From the NCBI RefSeq assembly GCF_029504735.1, contig NZ_JAQFIP010000002.1:62001-126000 (forward strand): a DNA stretch of 64,000 bases, read 5' to 3'. This document shows, piece by piece, positions 53,870-62,289 of this stretch. The notes under the pieces were generated by a model. The model ran no database searches. It saw only the letters and a list, made by a program, of their open reading frames with translations, and was not told the origin of the DNA. Within the stretch, counting starts at the first letter, position 1; every line of letters starts with the position of its first letter. Source of the DNA: Ereboglobus sp. PH5-10. Its GTDB lineage: Bacteria; Verrucomicrobiota; Verrucomicrobiia; Opitutales; Opitutaceae. A program made the position numbers and the translations under genes.

Positions 53870-55048
53870 ATGAGCACCGACCCAAACAAGTGGGTGGCGG
53901 GCCACGTGGCCACGCTGCCCAAAAGCGGCATCCGCGATTTTTTCGACCTGGTTGCCAAAATGAAGGGGCAGGACGTGATCTCGCTCGGCGTGGGCGAACC
54001 CGATTTCGTGACGCCGTGGCGCGTGCGCGAGGCGGCAATCTACGCGCTCGAGCACGGCAAAACCTACTACACGGCAAACCTCGGCCTGATCGAGTTGCGC
54101 CGCGCGATTTCGAAATACGTGGCCGAACACTTCGGCGTCGAATACAGTCCCGACAACCAGGTTCTCGTGACCGTCGGCGTGAGCGAGGCGGTCGACCTGG
54201 CGTTCCGCGCGTTCTGCAATCCGGGCGACAAGGTGATGTTTCACCAGCCTTGCTACGTGTCGTATCATCCGAGCGTGACGCTCGTTCACGGCACCGGCAT
54301 CGCCGTGCCGACCTATGCGAAGGACAACTTTGCGCTGACTGCCGAGGCGCTTCGCGCCGCATGGCAGCCCGGCGCAAAAATCCTCATGCTCAACCTGCCG
54401 TGCAACCCGACCGGCGGCACGTGCACACGCGAGCAATTGGAAAAAATTGCCGAGTTCTGCCGCGAAAAAGACATGCTCGTGCTGAGCGACGAGATTTATT
54501 CCGAGCTTACCTTCGACGGCGTGCACACGAGCATCGCGAGCCTGCCGGGCATGGCGGAGCGCACGGTTTTCCTGCACGGATTTTCGAAGGCATTTGCGAT
54601 GACCGGCTGGCGCATCGGCTACGCGTGCGGCCCCGCCGTGCTCGTGGACGCGATGATGAAAGTGCACCAATACTCGATGATGTGCGCGTCGATCATCTCG
54701 CAGGAGGCCGCAATCGAGGCGCTCACCCACGGATGGGACGACGTGTGCCGGATGCGCGAGCAATACCATCGCCGCCGCGATTTGGTCGTGCGCCGCTTCA
54801 ACGAGATCGGCCTGAAATGCCACTCGCCGCGCGGCTCGTTCTACGCATTCCCAAATGTCACCGCGACCGGCCTCGACGAAAAGCAATTCGCCGTGCAGTT
54901 GCTCGAAAGGGAAAAAGTCGCCGTGGTGCCAGGGCAGGCTTTCGGCGAAAACGGCGCGGGTCATGTGCGCGCCTGTTTTGCAACCAGCTACGAGCAGCTC
55001 ATCGATGCGTGTGATCGCATGGAGCGGTTTGTGGGCGCCAAACGATGA
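53870..55048 (+). CDS. Class I/II PLP-dependent aminotransferase
   Basis: A 392-residue fold-type I aminotransferase. Motifs: GVGEPDFVTPWRVREAAIYA, KTYYTANLGLIELRRAISKY, NPCNPTG-type LNLPCNPTGGTC, LSDEIYSELTF, the PLP Lys in LHGFSKAFAMTGWRIGYACG at about 243, and the C-terminal Arg in GHVRACFATS. It resembles aspartate/PatA-type enzymes that act on aromatic or acidic amino acids. It is cotranscribed with the Lrp-type regulator just upstream. Confidence 0.92.
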   Translation: MSTDPNKWVAGHVATLPKSGIRDFFDLVAKMKGQDVISLGVGEPDFVTPWRVREAAIYALEHGKTYYTANLGLIELRRAISKYVAEHFGVEYSPDNQVLVTVGVSEAVDLAFRAFCNPGDKVMFHQPCYVSYHPSVTLVHGTGIAVPTYAKDNFALTAEALRAAWQPGAKILMLNLPCNPTGGTCTREQLEKIAEFCREKDMLVLSDEIYSELTFDGVHTSIASLPGMAERTVFLHGFSKAFAMTGWRIGYACGPAVLVDAMMKVHQYSMMCASIISQEAAIEALTHGWDDVCRMREQYHRRRDLVVRRFNEIGLKCHSPRGSFYAFPNVTATGLDEKQFAVQLLEREKVAVVPGQAFGENGAGHVRACFATSYEQLIDACDRMERFVGAKR

Positions 55049-55201
55049 GCTTCCGAGCGTCTTGATTGAATTGCGTGGCGCGAACAATCCACTCTCGCCG
55101 CGCAATTCGCCAATCCGTTGCTTTCGGGATTTCAGGGTTTGGGGATTAAACAATCAGCAAGATTGTCATTCCGCATTCGACGCTCCACATTTCGCATTCC
55201 C

Positions 55202-56110
55202 ATGACACGCACCGATCGTCTTCTTGCCACGCTCGCCGCCCGCCCGCTCCAATGCGACGGCGCCACGGGCACGCAACTCCAGCAACTCGGCCTGCAACCC
55301 GGCGAGTCTTGCGAACGCTGGGTGCTCGAGCATCCCGGGCGCGTCCAGCTCGTCCACCAACGCTACCGCGAGGCCGGCGCCGATCTGCTCACCACAAACA
55401 CCTTTGGCGGCAGCACGCTTTCGCTTGCCGCGCACGGCCTCGATTCGCGCGCCGCCGACATCAACCGCAACGCGGCGCGTCTCGCCCGCGAGGTCGCCGG
55501 CGACCATGCGTGGGTGCTTGGCGACATGGGGCCTTTTGGCGGCATCCTCGAGCCCTACGGCGAGACCGAGCCCGGCGCCGCGCGCGATGCTTTTCTCGCG
55601 CAGGCCGCCGCGCTTGTCGAGGGGGGCGCGGACGCGATCCTTGTCGAAACAATGTCCGATCCCGCCGAGGCGGCGCTGGCCGTTGAAGCCGCGCGCGAAG
55701 CCGGCGCGCAATTTGTCATTTCCACCTTTGCATTTCAGCACACGCCCGCCGGTTTTCGCACCATGATGGGCGCCTCGCCCGCGGTTGCGGTTCAGGCCGC
55801 GCTTGACGCCGGGGCAAGCGTCGTTGGTGCGAATTGCGGCACGCAACTTTCGCTAGAGGATTACGCGAACCTGGCCGCCGAACTCGTCGCGGCCGCGCAC
55901 GGCATTCCTGTGATCGCGCAACCCAACGCCGGTTCACCCGTGCATGATCCCGCCACCGGACAAATCACCTACGCAACCACGCCCGCCGCCTTTGCGGAAG
56001 CGGCCGCGCGATACATCACGCTCGGCGCGCGCATCGTCGGCGGCTGCTGCGGCACCACACCGGCGCACATTTCAGCATCCGCCGCGCATAACAAAAAAGC
56101 AAAGGCGTGA
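55202..56110 (+). CDS. Homocysteine S-methyltransferase family protein
   Basis: A 302-residue zinc methyltransferase like the N-terminal domain of MetH or BHMT. Motifs: LQCDGATGTQLQQLGLQPGE, EAGADLLTTNTFGGSTLSLA, VEGGADAILVETMSDPAEAA, VVGANCGTQLSLED (zinc Cys) and ARIVGGCCGTTPAHISA (the GGCCGT zinc pair). It probably methylates homocysteine to methionine with an unknown donor (betaine, SMM or folate). ATG 55202 is chosen because conserved sequence begins there. It is convergent with the ABC permease gene, with only a 33-bp spacer. Confidence 0.9.
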   Translation: MTRTDRLLATLAARPLQCDGATGTQLQQLGLQPGESCERWVLEHPGRVQLVHQRYREAGADLLTTNTFGGSTLSLAAHGLDSRAADINRNAARLAREVAGDHAWVLGDMGPFGGILEPYGETEPGAARDAFLAQAAALVEGGADAILVETMSDPAEAALAVEAAREAGAQFVISTFAFQHTPAGFRTMMGASPAVAVQAALDAGASVVGANCGTQLSLEDYANLAAELVAAAHGIPVIAQPNAGSPVHDPATGQITYATTPAAFAEAAARYITLGARIVGGCCGTTPAHISASAAHNKKAKA

Positions 56111-56143
56111 TTGTCGCGAGGCGAGGGTGGGGAGGTGATTGCC

Positions 56144-57259
56144 TCACGCGGCTTTTTTGCGGAAGAGCACGGCGGCGCTGGTGAGTGTGATCGCACAGAT
56201 GACGAGCAGCGGCCAGGCGAGTTGCGCGGCATGGGCGACCGTGGCGTCTTTCAGGTAAACCGCCTTCACCACTTCCATGAAATGGCGGATCGGGTTTATC
56301 CAGGTTATATGTTGCAGCCACACGGGCATGTTTTCAATCGGGGCGGCGAAACCGGAGAGCATCATCGCGGGCATCATGAACGCGAACATGCCGAGAAAGG
56401 CCTGCTGCTGCGTCGCGCAGAGCGACGAGACGAAGAGGCCGACTCCGGCGAGCGCGAGCGCGTAGAGGATGGTGCCGAGGCAGAGGATGACGAGGCTGCC
56501 TTGAAACGGAACGTGGTAAATGAAAACGGCGGCGAGCAGGATGAGCGCGGCTTGGAATGACGCGATGAGGATCGCCGGCACGATTTTGCCGGCCATGATC
56601 ATCTCCGGCGTGTAGGGGGAAACGAGGAGCTGGTCGAAGGTGCCTTGCTCGCGTTCGCGCGCGACGGAGAGCGTCGTGACGATGAGCACGCCCAGCGTCG
56701 TGATGAGCGCGATGAGGCTGGGCATGATGAAGTTGATGTAGTCGAGATTCGGATTGAACCAGTTTCGCACGACGAGCTCGGAGGGCGCGGTCGCGGTGTT
56801 GCGCGCGGAGGCGAGGTCACGCTGGTAGTCTTGCACGATTTGCTGGATGTAGCCGGCGGCGATTTGCCCGGCGTTGGTGCGGCGTCCGTCGAGCAGGATC
56901 TGGAGTTGCGGGGCGCCGTTTGCGCGCGCGATTTGCGCGGAAAAATCGGACGGTATGCGGACAACGGCAAGCGCGCGCTGATGCTCGATGGTGTCGTTGA
57001 GTTGTCGCGGGTTGTCGATGTCGATGAACTCGGTGAAGGTGACGGCTTGCGCGCGGAGGCGTTGCGTGAGCTCGATGGCGGCGGGTCCCCGGTCCTGGTC
57101 GTAGATGGCGAGCGCCGCGTTTTTGATTTCGAGCGTGGCGGCGAGCGGGAAGATCGCGACTTGCAGGATCACAGGCATGATAAGAAGCATCCGGCTTTGT
57201 TTGTCGCCGAGGACGATTTGAAGCTCCTTGCGGATGAGTGTGATGAGGCGGCGGAACAT
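56144..57259 (-). CDS. ybhR: ABC-2 type permease (YbhR-like)
   Basis: A 371-residue inner-membrane subunit of an exporter. An N-terminal helix (RMLLIMPVILQVAIFPLAA) precedes a large periplasmic domain (AIYDQDRGPAAIELTQRLRA...), then five helices (YINFIMPSLIALITTLGVLI, ..., PAILIASFQAALILLAAVFI, ...). EREQGTFDQLLVSPYTPEMI is the conserved cytoplasmic coupling region, and MLSGFAAPIENMPVWLQHIT is typical of ABC2_membrane_3. It is the last gene of the operon. The ATG at 57259 is used; the 108-bp spacer before it holds a repeat. Confidence 0.88.
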   Translation of the reverse strand: MFRRLITLIRKELQIVLGDKQSRMLLIMPVILQVAIFPLAATLEIKNAALAIYDQDRGPAAIELTQRLRAQAVTFTEFIDIDNPRQLNDTIEHQRALAVVRIPSDFSAQIARANGAPQLQILLDGRRTNAGQIAAGYIQQIVQDYQRDLASARNTATAPSELVVRNWFNPNLDYINFIMPSLIALITTLGVLIVTTLSVAREREQGTFDQLLVSPYTPEMIMAGKIVPAILIASFQAALILLAAVFIYHVPFQGSLVILCLGTILYALALAGVGLFVSSLCATQQQAFLGMFAFMMPAMMLSGFAAPIENMPVWLQHITWINPIRHFMEVVKAVYLKDATVAHAAQLAWPLLVICAITLTSAAVLFRKKAA

Positions 57260-57263
57260 GGTT

Positions 57264-57367
57264 AAATGCGGAATGTGTATTTCGGAATGCGGAGTGGGTT
57301 TGAGGTGAGATATGAGTTTGGGAATGCGGTGATTTTCATTCCACATTCCGCAATCCGAATTCCGCAT
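57264..57367. repeat. Inverted short-word repeat between ybhS and ybhR
   Basis: 'aaatgcggaatgtgtatttc' and 'ggaatgcgga' words at 57264-57292 are complementary to 'ccacattccgcaatccgaat' and 'tccgcatt' at 57337-57367. The element ends exactly at the ybhS stop codon (57368-57370). The same words recur at about 38880-38915 and 41747-41780. Confidence 0.65.
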
Positions 57368-58531
57368 TCATTCGAGGCGTTTGCGGGTGAGTTTGGCGGT
57401 GAGGCCGAGGAAGAGCGCGGCGGTGCCGGTTAGGAAAAGCAGCGGGTAAAGCAGGGTGCGCCAGGAGTCGCCGACTTGGAAAAGCGTCTGGATTGAGGTC
57501 ACAAAATAACGCGCGGGTATGACGCTGGTCACGGCGCGGATGGGCGCGGGCATTGAACTGATTTCAAAGAGAAAACCCGAGAGCATCATCGCGGGGAGGA
57601 ATGCCGCGATGAGGGCGATTTGGGCGGCGTTGAACTGGTTGCGCGTGGCCGTTGAAAACAGCAGCCCCATGCCGAGCACGCTGAGCAGAAACAGCGAGCC
57701 GCAGGCGAGAAGGGGCGGCAGCGAGCCGCGGAATTGCACGCCCATGACAAAATGCGCCACGGCGATGCAGAGCAGGAGCACGATTATGCCGAGCAGGTAG
57801 TAGGGGATTATTTTGCTGAGCAGGATTTCGAGGCGCGAGACGGGCGACGAGAGAAGCGATTCCATCGTGCCGCGCTCCCATTCGCGCGCGACGACGAGCG
57901 CGGTGAGCAGCGCGCCGATCACGGTCATGATGAGGGTGATCGAGCCGGGGATGAGATAGTTGCGGCTCTCGGCGCTCGGGTTATACCAAAATGTGCTTTC
58001 GATGGAGATCGCGGGCGGCATGGGTTGGCCGCGGGCGGCGGCGCGCTGCGCGAACCAGTTTTGCCATGCGCCGCGCGCGTAGGCCTGGACGAAGTTTGCG
58101 GTGTTGGGTTCGGTGCCGTCGGTGATAACCAAAAGCGGCGCGGGCTCGGGCGGCTCGCCAGCGGTGAGCGCGGATTCGGCGCGGCGTATTTTTGCGGAAA
58201 AATCGGACGGAATCACAACGAAGCCGCGAATGCGCGAGCGCGTCAGCGCCTCGCCGGCGAGGGCGGGCGAGGCGTAATCGGTGACATCAAGATAAGGCGA
58301 GCCGGTGAGGCTGGCGGCGAACTGGCGCGCATCAGCCGAAGTGTCCTCGCAGATGAGCCCGATGCGCGTGACGCCGGTGTCGAGATTGATGCCGTAGCCG
58401 AAGATGAACAACATGACGACGGGCAAAATAAACGCGATGAGAATGCTCGTCGGATCGCGAACAATCTGAAGCGTTTCCTTGCGGCAAAGCGCGCGCAGGC
58501 GGCGGAGGGAAAATGACGAACAAATGTTCAT
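57368..58531 (-). CDS. ybhS: ABC-2 type permease (YbhS-like)
   Basis: A 387-residue membrane subunit. It opens with RRLRALCRKETLQIVRDPTS and a first helix (ILIAFILPVVMLFIFGYGIN). A periplasmic domain follows (SADARQFAASLTGSPYLDVT ... GFVVIPSDFSAKIRRAESAL), then helices from ITLIMTVIGALLTALVV. The coupling region is EWERGTMESLLSSPVSRLEI. It belongs to the same family as ybhR and is probably its heterodimer partner. Upstream lies an inserted RAYT transposase unit that separates it from ybhF. Confidence 0.88.
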   Translation of the reverse strand: MNICSSFSLRRLRALCRKETLQIVRDPTSILIAFILPVVMLFIFGYGINLDTGVTRIGLICEDTSADARQFAASLTGSPYLDVTDYASPALAGEALTRSRIRGFVVIPSDFSAKIRRAESALTAGEPPEPAPLLVITDGTEPNTANFVQAYARGAWQNWFAQRAAARGQPMPPAISIESTFWYNPSAESRNYLIPGSITLIMTVIGALLTALVVAREWERGTMESLLSSPVSRLEILLSKIIPYYLLGIIVLLLCIAVAHFVMGVQFRGSLPPLLACGSLFLLSVLGMGLLFSTATRNQFNAAQIALIAAFLPAMMLSGFLFEISSMPAPIRAVTSVIPARYFVTSIQTLFQVGDSWRTLLYPLLFLTGTAALFLGLTAKLTRKRLE

Positions 58532-58550
58532 GGCGAGTGAGGTGCCTTTT

Positions 58551-58670
58551 TTTGGAGTGCGGTGGCAAAGCGAAGCGGCGACACCGCTTTGCTGTGCGTG
58601 CGCAAACCAATAATCGGGAAATGCTCAAAGCGGCGTCGCCGGCCTGCGGCCTCTGCCGCCGCACTCCAAA
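58551..58670. repeat. REP-like imperfect palindrome downstream of the RAYT gene
   Basis: A 120-bp foldback: TTTGGAGTGCGGTGGCAAAG... at the left end and ...CCGCCGCACTCCAAA at the right end, with internal hairpins (AGCGGCGACACCGCTT). The 38 bp at 58554-58591 recur in inverted orientation at 59366-59403 with one mismatch. It ends 8 bp before the RAYT stop codon. Confidence 0.88.
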
Positions 58671-58678
58671 GAGGGAAA

Positions 58679-59254
58679 TCAGCGTATCGGCTCATATTCA
58701 TCGGGAACGTTTACTTTGTCGGTTTTGAAACTGTAGATGGTTTTAATTTGCGAGGCACTTGCTGTGGTTTCGAACCATCCGGCGGAACACCAAGGATACT
58801 GGCTGGCAACCGGAACCAAACCGTGTTTCACGGGATTTTGATGTGTGTAATTGAGGCGCGCGTGATACGACTTTTCGTAAGATAAGCGCGTCTCCCAATA
58901 ATTGTGCCAGACTTTGCGCGCCGGCATGTCGTCCAGTTTGTTTATCCACTTTGCTGTTTTCTCGTGCAGCAGGGAGATCATCGCGCGAAGGCTGTTCGCG
59001 TCCTCGGATTTCTCCGGCGCATGGGCGACAAAGTGATAGTGGTTTGAAAATATCGCCCACGCCTCAAGTGTCCAGGCATGCTCGGCGGAAACTTGAAGAA
59101 GTCCGCGTTGCAACACGTCGAGGCGTTGTGGTTCTTGAAAGTAGTGTTGTTTGTTATAGGTGCCGGCAGTGACAAAATACGTGCCTGCCTCGCGCAGTCT
59201 GTGCTCCGGGGCATGCGGCCATGAGATGGCGTGAATGTGACGTGTTGTTTGCAT
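58679..59254 (-). CDS. REP-associated tyrosine transposase (RAYT, Y1/IS200-like)
   Basis: A 191-residue HUH-Y1 nuclease-like protein. It has REAGTYFVTAGTYNKQHYFQ, the HUH motif in AIFSNHYHFVAHAP (His-Tyr-His), and the Tyr-containing C-terminal block SYHARLNYTHQNPVKHGLVP, which matches the family Y-x-H-x-NP-x(3)-GLV pattern. RAYTs are domesticated single-copy relatives of IS200/IS605 transposases that process REP palindromes. It is flanked on both sides by copies of one palindromic repeat and sits inside an ABC exporter operon on the operon's strand. The ATG at 59254 fits. Confidence 0.9.
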   Translation of the reverse strand: MQTTRHIHAISWPHAPEHRLREAGTYFVTAGTYNKQHYFQEPQRLDVLQRGLLQVSAEHAWTLEAWAIFSNHYHFVAHAPEKSEDANSLRAMISLLHEKTAKWINKLDDMPARKVWHNYWETRLSYEKSYHARLNYTHQNPVKHGLVPVASQYPWCSAGWFETTASASQIKTIYSFKTDKVNVPDEYEPIR

Positions 59255-59295
59255 TGGGGTGAGGACGTTGGTGATTAATCATTCGGAATGCGATG

Positions 59296-59407
59296 ACGGA
59301 GGGAACGCAAGCGGGCGACGATACCGCTTTGTTATGGGTGAATGGGAAAGCTGGCGTAAGTTGCTCAAAGCGGTGTCGCCGCTTCGCTCTGCCACCGCAC
59401 TCCGAAG
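59296..59407. repeat. REP-like imperfect palindrome upstream of the RAYT gene
   Basis: The right half, 59366-59403, is the inverted copy (37 of 38 bp) of 58554-58591. The left half (59296-59332; gcgggcgacgataccgcttt) is a degraded counterpart. The element ends 2 bp before the stop codon of ybhF (59410-59412). Confidence 0.85.
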
Positions 59408-59409
59408 TT

Positions 59410-61215
59410 TCATGAGCCGCTCCTTTCCACGAGCGCGATAAACGCATCCTCCATCGTCGGGGTTGGGTTTTCGGCGCTGGCGGCCTGGCGTTTGAGGTCC
59501 TCGGGCGTTCCGGTGGCGATGAGCTTGGAGCGGTAAACCAGGCCGATGCGGTCGCAGTATTCGGCTTCGTCCATGAAGTGCGTCGTGACCATCACCGTGA
59601 CGCCGCGCTGAACCGCCGCGTAGATGTGCATCCAAAATTCGCGACGCGTGACGGGATCGACGCCGGAGGTGGGTTCGTCGAGGAAAAGTATGTCGGGGCC
59701 GTGCATCACCGCGCAGGCGAGCGCGAGACGTTGCTTGTAACCGAGCGAAAGGATGTCTGCTTTTGTGTTGTGATAGGGCGCGAGATGAAAGCAGTCCGTG
59801 ACGGCGGTGATGGCGTCGCGTTGCGCGGCGCCGTGGAGTCCGTAGGCGCCGGAGAAAAACGAGAGGTTTTGCGCGACGGTGAGGTTTCCGTAGAGCGAGA
59901 ATTTTTGCGCCATGTAACCGATGCGCTGACGGGCGCGCGCGGGACTGTGCGCAAGGTCGATGCCCGCGGCGCTGGCTTCCCCGCCAGTCGGCTTGAGGAG
60001 TCCGCAGAGCATTCGGAATGTCGTGGATTTGCCCGCGCCGTTGGGGCCGAGGAGTCCGTAGATTTCGCCGCGCTTGATGTTGAGGTTGATGTGGTCGGCG
60101 GCGGTGAAGCTGCCGAACTTGCGCGTGAGGTCGCGGGTCTCGATCACGGTTTTTCCGTCGCGGGGAATGTCGCGAAGGATGCGCGTGAGCGATGAATTGC
60201 CGGATTGCGCGCCTCCGAGAATGTCCATGAACGCGTCCTCGAAACGCGGGGCGGCGGCGGAGGCGGCGGCGATTTCGCCGCCTAATGAAGAATGAATAAT
60301 GGATAATGAAAAATGGGGCGCTGCCGCGCCGGTGGTGGAGTCTTGCGGGCTGTTGGCTTGGGCATTTTCCATTCCACATTTTTCATTCTTCATTAGCGCG
60401 GCATCACCGCGCGTAACGATTCTGATGTTTTGCGCCTGGATGGTGGCGTCGAGGATTTGCGGGTTCGCGGCGAGTTCGGCGAGTTTTTCGCGGCGGGTTT
60501 CGGCGGGGGCGGCGATTGTGAAACAGCGGCCCTCCATGCGGCGGGTGAGGTCGCGGGGCGGGCCGGCGTAGAGCGGTTTGCCTTCGTTGAGCAGGAGGAC
60601 GTCGTCGCAGCGTTCGGCTTCGTCGAGATAGGCGGTGCTCCAAATGATCGCGATGCCGTCGGTGGCGAGTTCGCCGACCATGCGCCAGAGTTCGCGGCGC
60701 GAGATGGGATCGACGCCGACGCCGGGCTCGTCGAGGAGGAGCAGGCGCGGCGTGCCGAGGAGCGCGCAGGCGAGGCCGAGCTTTTGTTTCATGCCTCCGG
60801 AAAGTTTTCCGGCGAGGCGGTCGGTGAAGCGCGCGAGGTCGGTGAACTTGAGGAGACGCGCGAAGGTTTCGTCGCGTTCGGCGCCGACGACATTTCGCAG
60901 GTCGGCGTGGAAGGTGAGATTTTCGATGACGCTGAGGTCTTCATAGAGGCCGAACTTTTGCGGCATGTAACCGATGATGCCGCGCAGTTCGGCGGCATCG
61001 CGAAGCGGGTCGCGCTCGAACACGCGAATCGCGCCGGAGTCGGGCGCGAGGAGTCCGGCGATGAGGCGCATGAGCGTGGTTTTGCCCGCGCCGTCGGGGC
61101 CGACCAGGCCGGTGATGCGGCCCGTGTGGATGGCCGCATTGACGCGATCAAGCGCGGGCGCGGACATGCCGGCGAAGCGTCGCGTGAGATCGGTGATGTG
61201 GACGGCGGGGGACAT
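59410..61215 (-). CDS. ybhF: ABC transporter with two fused ATP-binding domains (YbhF-like)
   Basis: A 601-residue cytosolic ATPase with two full domains. Domain 1 has Walker A VGPDGAGKTTLMRL, signature LSGGMKQKLGL and LLLDEPGVGVDPISRRELWR. Domain 2 has LLGPNGAGKSTTFRM, LSLGYKQRLALACAVMH (atypical signature LSLGY) and LFLDEPTSGVDPVTRREFWM. The interdomain linker is enlarged by about 40 residues (ALMKNEKCGMENAQANS ... SLSIIHSSLGGEI) that are encoded by an intergenic-type inverted repeat. The ATG at 61215 (MSPAVHITDLT) is used; a GTG at 61278 is possible. It energises YbhS/YbhR with the membrane-fusion protein YbhG. Confidence 0.93.
   Translation of the reverse strand: MSPAVHITDLTRRFAGMSAPALDRVNAAIHTGRITGLVGPDGAGKTTLMRLIAGLLAPDSGAIRVFERDPLRDAAELRGIIGYMPQKFGLYEDLSVIENLTFHADLRNVVGAERDETFARLLKFTDLARFTDRLAGKLSGGMKQKLGLACALLGTPRLLLLDEPGVGVDPISRRELWRMVGELATDGIAIIWSTAYLDEAERCDDVLLLNEGKPLYAGPPRDLTRRMEGRCFTIAAPAETRREKLAELAANPQILDATIQAQNIRIVTRGDAALMKNEKCGMENAQANSPQDSTTGAAAPHFSLSIIHSSLGGEIAAASAAAPRFEDAFMDILGGAQSGNSSLTRILRDIPRDGKTVIETRDLTRKFGSFTAADHINLNIKRGEIYGLLGPNGAGKSTTFRMLCGLLKPTGGEASAAGIDLAHSPARARQRIGYMAQKFSLYGNLTVAQNLSFFSGAYGLHGAAQRDAITAVTDCFHLAPYHNTKADILSLGYKQRLALACAVMHGPDILFLDEPTSGVDPVTRREFWMHIYAAVQRGVTVMVTTHFMDEAEYCDRIGLVYRSKLIATGTPEDLKRQAASAENPTPTMEDAFIALVERSGS
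60282..60396. repeat. Inverted repeat embedded in the ybhF coding sequence
   Basis: The left arm CTAATGAAGAATGAATAATG... (60282-60316) matches the reverse complement of 60363-60396 at 29 of 34 positions. These AT-rich 'aatgaagaatgaa' words differ sharply from the GC-rich gene around them and look like the short-word repeats seen between genes in this window. The 115-bp segment plus its flanks keeps the reading frame open. Confidence 0.8.
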
Positions 61216-61281
61216 GGGGAAAGGTAAAGTGTGAAAGGTGAAAACCGGCGGGCTGAATTGCCTGTGTGTTTTTTTCACCTT

Positions 61282-62289
61282 TCACCTTTCTAATTTCTCA
61301 TTTCCAGCGGGCGCAACGCGCACGCTGACGGGCATTCCTTGCCGGAGCATGTTGTCGGGGTTTGTGACGGTGATGCGGAGGCGATAGACGAGCGTGGTGC
61401 GCAGGCTTTCGGTCTGGACGGTTTTGGGCGTGAACTCGGCGCGCGGCGAGATGTGGCCGATTTTGCCCTCGTAGGGTTTTCCGGGACGCGAGTCGGTGAA
61501 AACATCCACGGTCATGCCGGGCGCGATTTTGCCGAGGTCGGGTTCGTTGATGTAGGCGCGCAGCCAGACGGGGTTGTCGAGCGAAAGCGTGAAGACGGTT
61601 GCCCCCGCCTGCGCGATGGCGCCGGGTTCGAGCGCGCGCGTGGAAACGGTGCCGGCGGAGGGGGCGGCGAGTGTTGTATCCGACAATCGGATACGCGCGG
61701 TTTCGAGCGCGGCGCGGTTTTGCGCGACTTGGGCGCGGGCTTTTTCGATGTCCTCGGCGCGATACCCGGCGAGCATCAGGTCGAGGGCGGCCCTGGCGGA
61801 CTGGAGTCGCTTTTCGGCGGTGAGGACGGCGGTGGCCGCATTGTCGTGGTCTTGCTGGGTGGCGGCGTTTTGCCTGAGAAGCTCGGCGATGCGCTTTGCG
61901 TTGACCTGATTGTTTGCGAGCGTGGCTTCGAGTTCGTTGACGGTGGCCCGGGCCTGCGCGATTTCCTCGACGCGGTAGCCCGCGGTGAGGCGCGCGAGCT
62001 CGGCCTCGGCGGCGGCGAGCGCGGCACCGGCTTGCGCGACTTCCTGCTCGTAGGGCGCGGCGTCAATGCGGGCAATTGTCTCGCCGGGCGCGACGGGGTC
62101 GCCCTCGTCCTTGAGGATTTCGGTGACGCGGCCGGAAACGCGAAAGCCGAGATTCACTTCGCGGATATCGACATTGCCGTGGAGCGTGAGGTGCGTGGCG
62201 TCCTGTTTTTCGAGGGACGAGTGCCAGAACCACGCGCCCAAGCCGGCGGCGGCGGCGAGAAAAAGAATGAGGGGGATTTTGCGTTTCAT
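61282..62289 (-). CDS. ybhG: HlyD-family membrane-fusion (periplasmic adaptor) protein (YbhG-like)
   Basis: A 335-residue protein with an N-terminal anchor (KRKIPLILFLAAAAGLGAWF). The biotinyl/lipoyl halves are LHGNVDIREVNLGFRVSGRV and AAPSAGTVSTRALEPGAIAQ. Between them a long alpha-hairpin runs over about 100-215 (YEQEVAQAGAALAAAEAELA ... AAKRLQSARAALDLMLAGY). The C-terminal beta part has GMTVDVFTDSRPGKPYEGKI. The start ATG at 62289 overlaps the tetR stop codon by 4 bp, so translation is likely coupled. It connects the permease pair to an outer-membrane channel. Confidence 0.93.
   Translation of the reverse strand: MKRKIPLILFLAAAAGLGAWFWHSSLEKQDATHLTLHGNVDIREVNLGFRVSGRVTEILKDEGDPVAPGETIARIDAAPYEQEVAQAGAALAAAEAELARLTAGYRVEEIAQARATVNELEATLANNQVNAKRIAELLRQNAATQQDHDNAATAVLTAEKRLQSARAALDLMLAGYRAEDIEKARAQVAQNRAALETARIRLSDTTLAAPSAGTVSTRALEPGAIAQAGATVFTLSLDNPVWLRAYINEPDLGKIAPGMTVDVFTDSRPGKPYEGKIGHISPRAEFTPKTVQTESLRTTLVYRLRITVTNPDNMLRQGMPVSVRVAPAGNEKLER

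Noticed and set aside
59279..60379. Open frame overlapping ybhF 3' half in another frame
   Set aside because: Arg/His-rich translation without motifs; its end merely reads through the RAYT-associated repeat.
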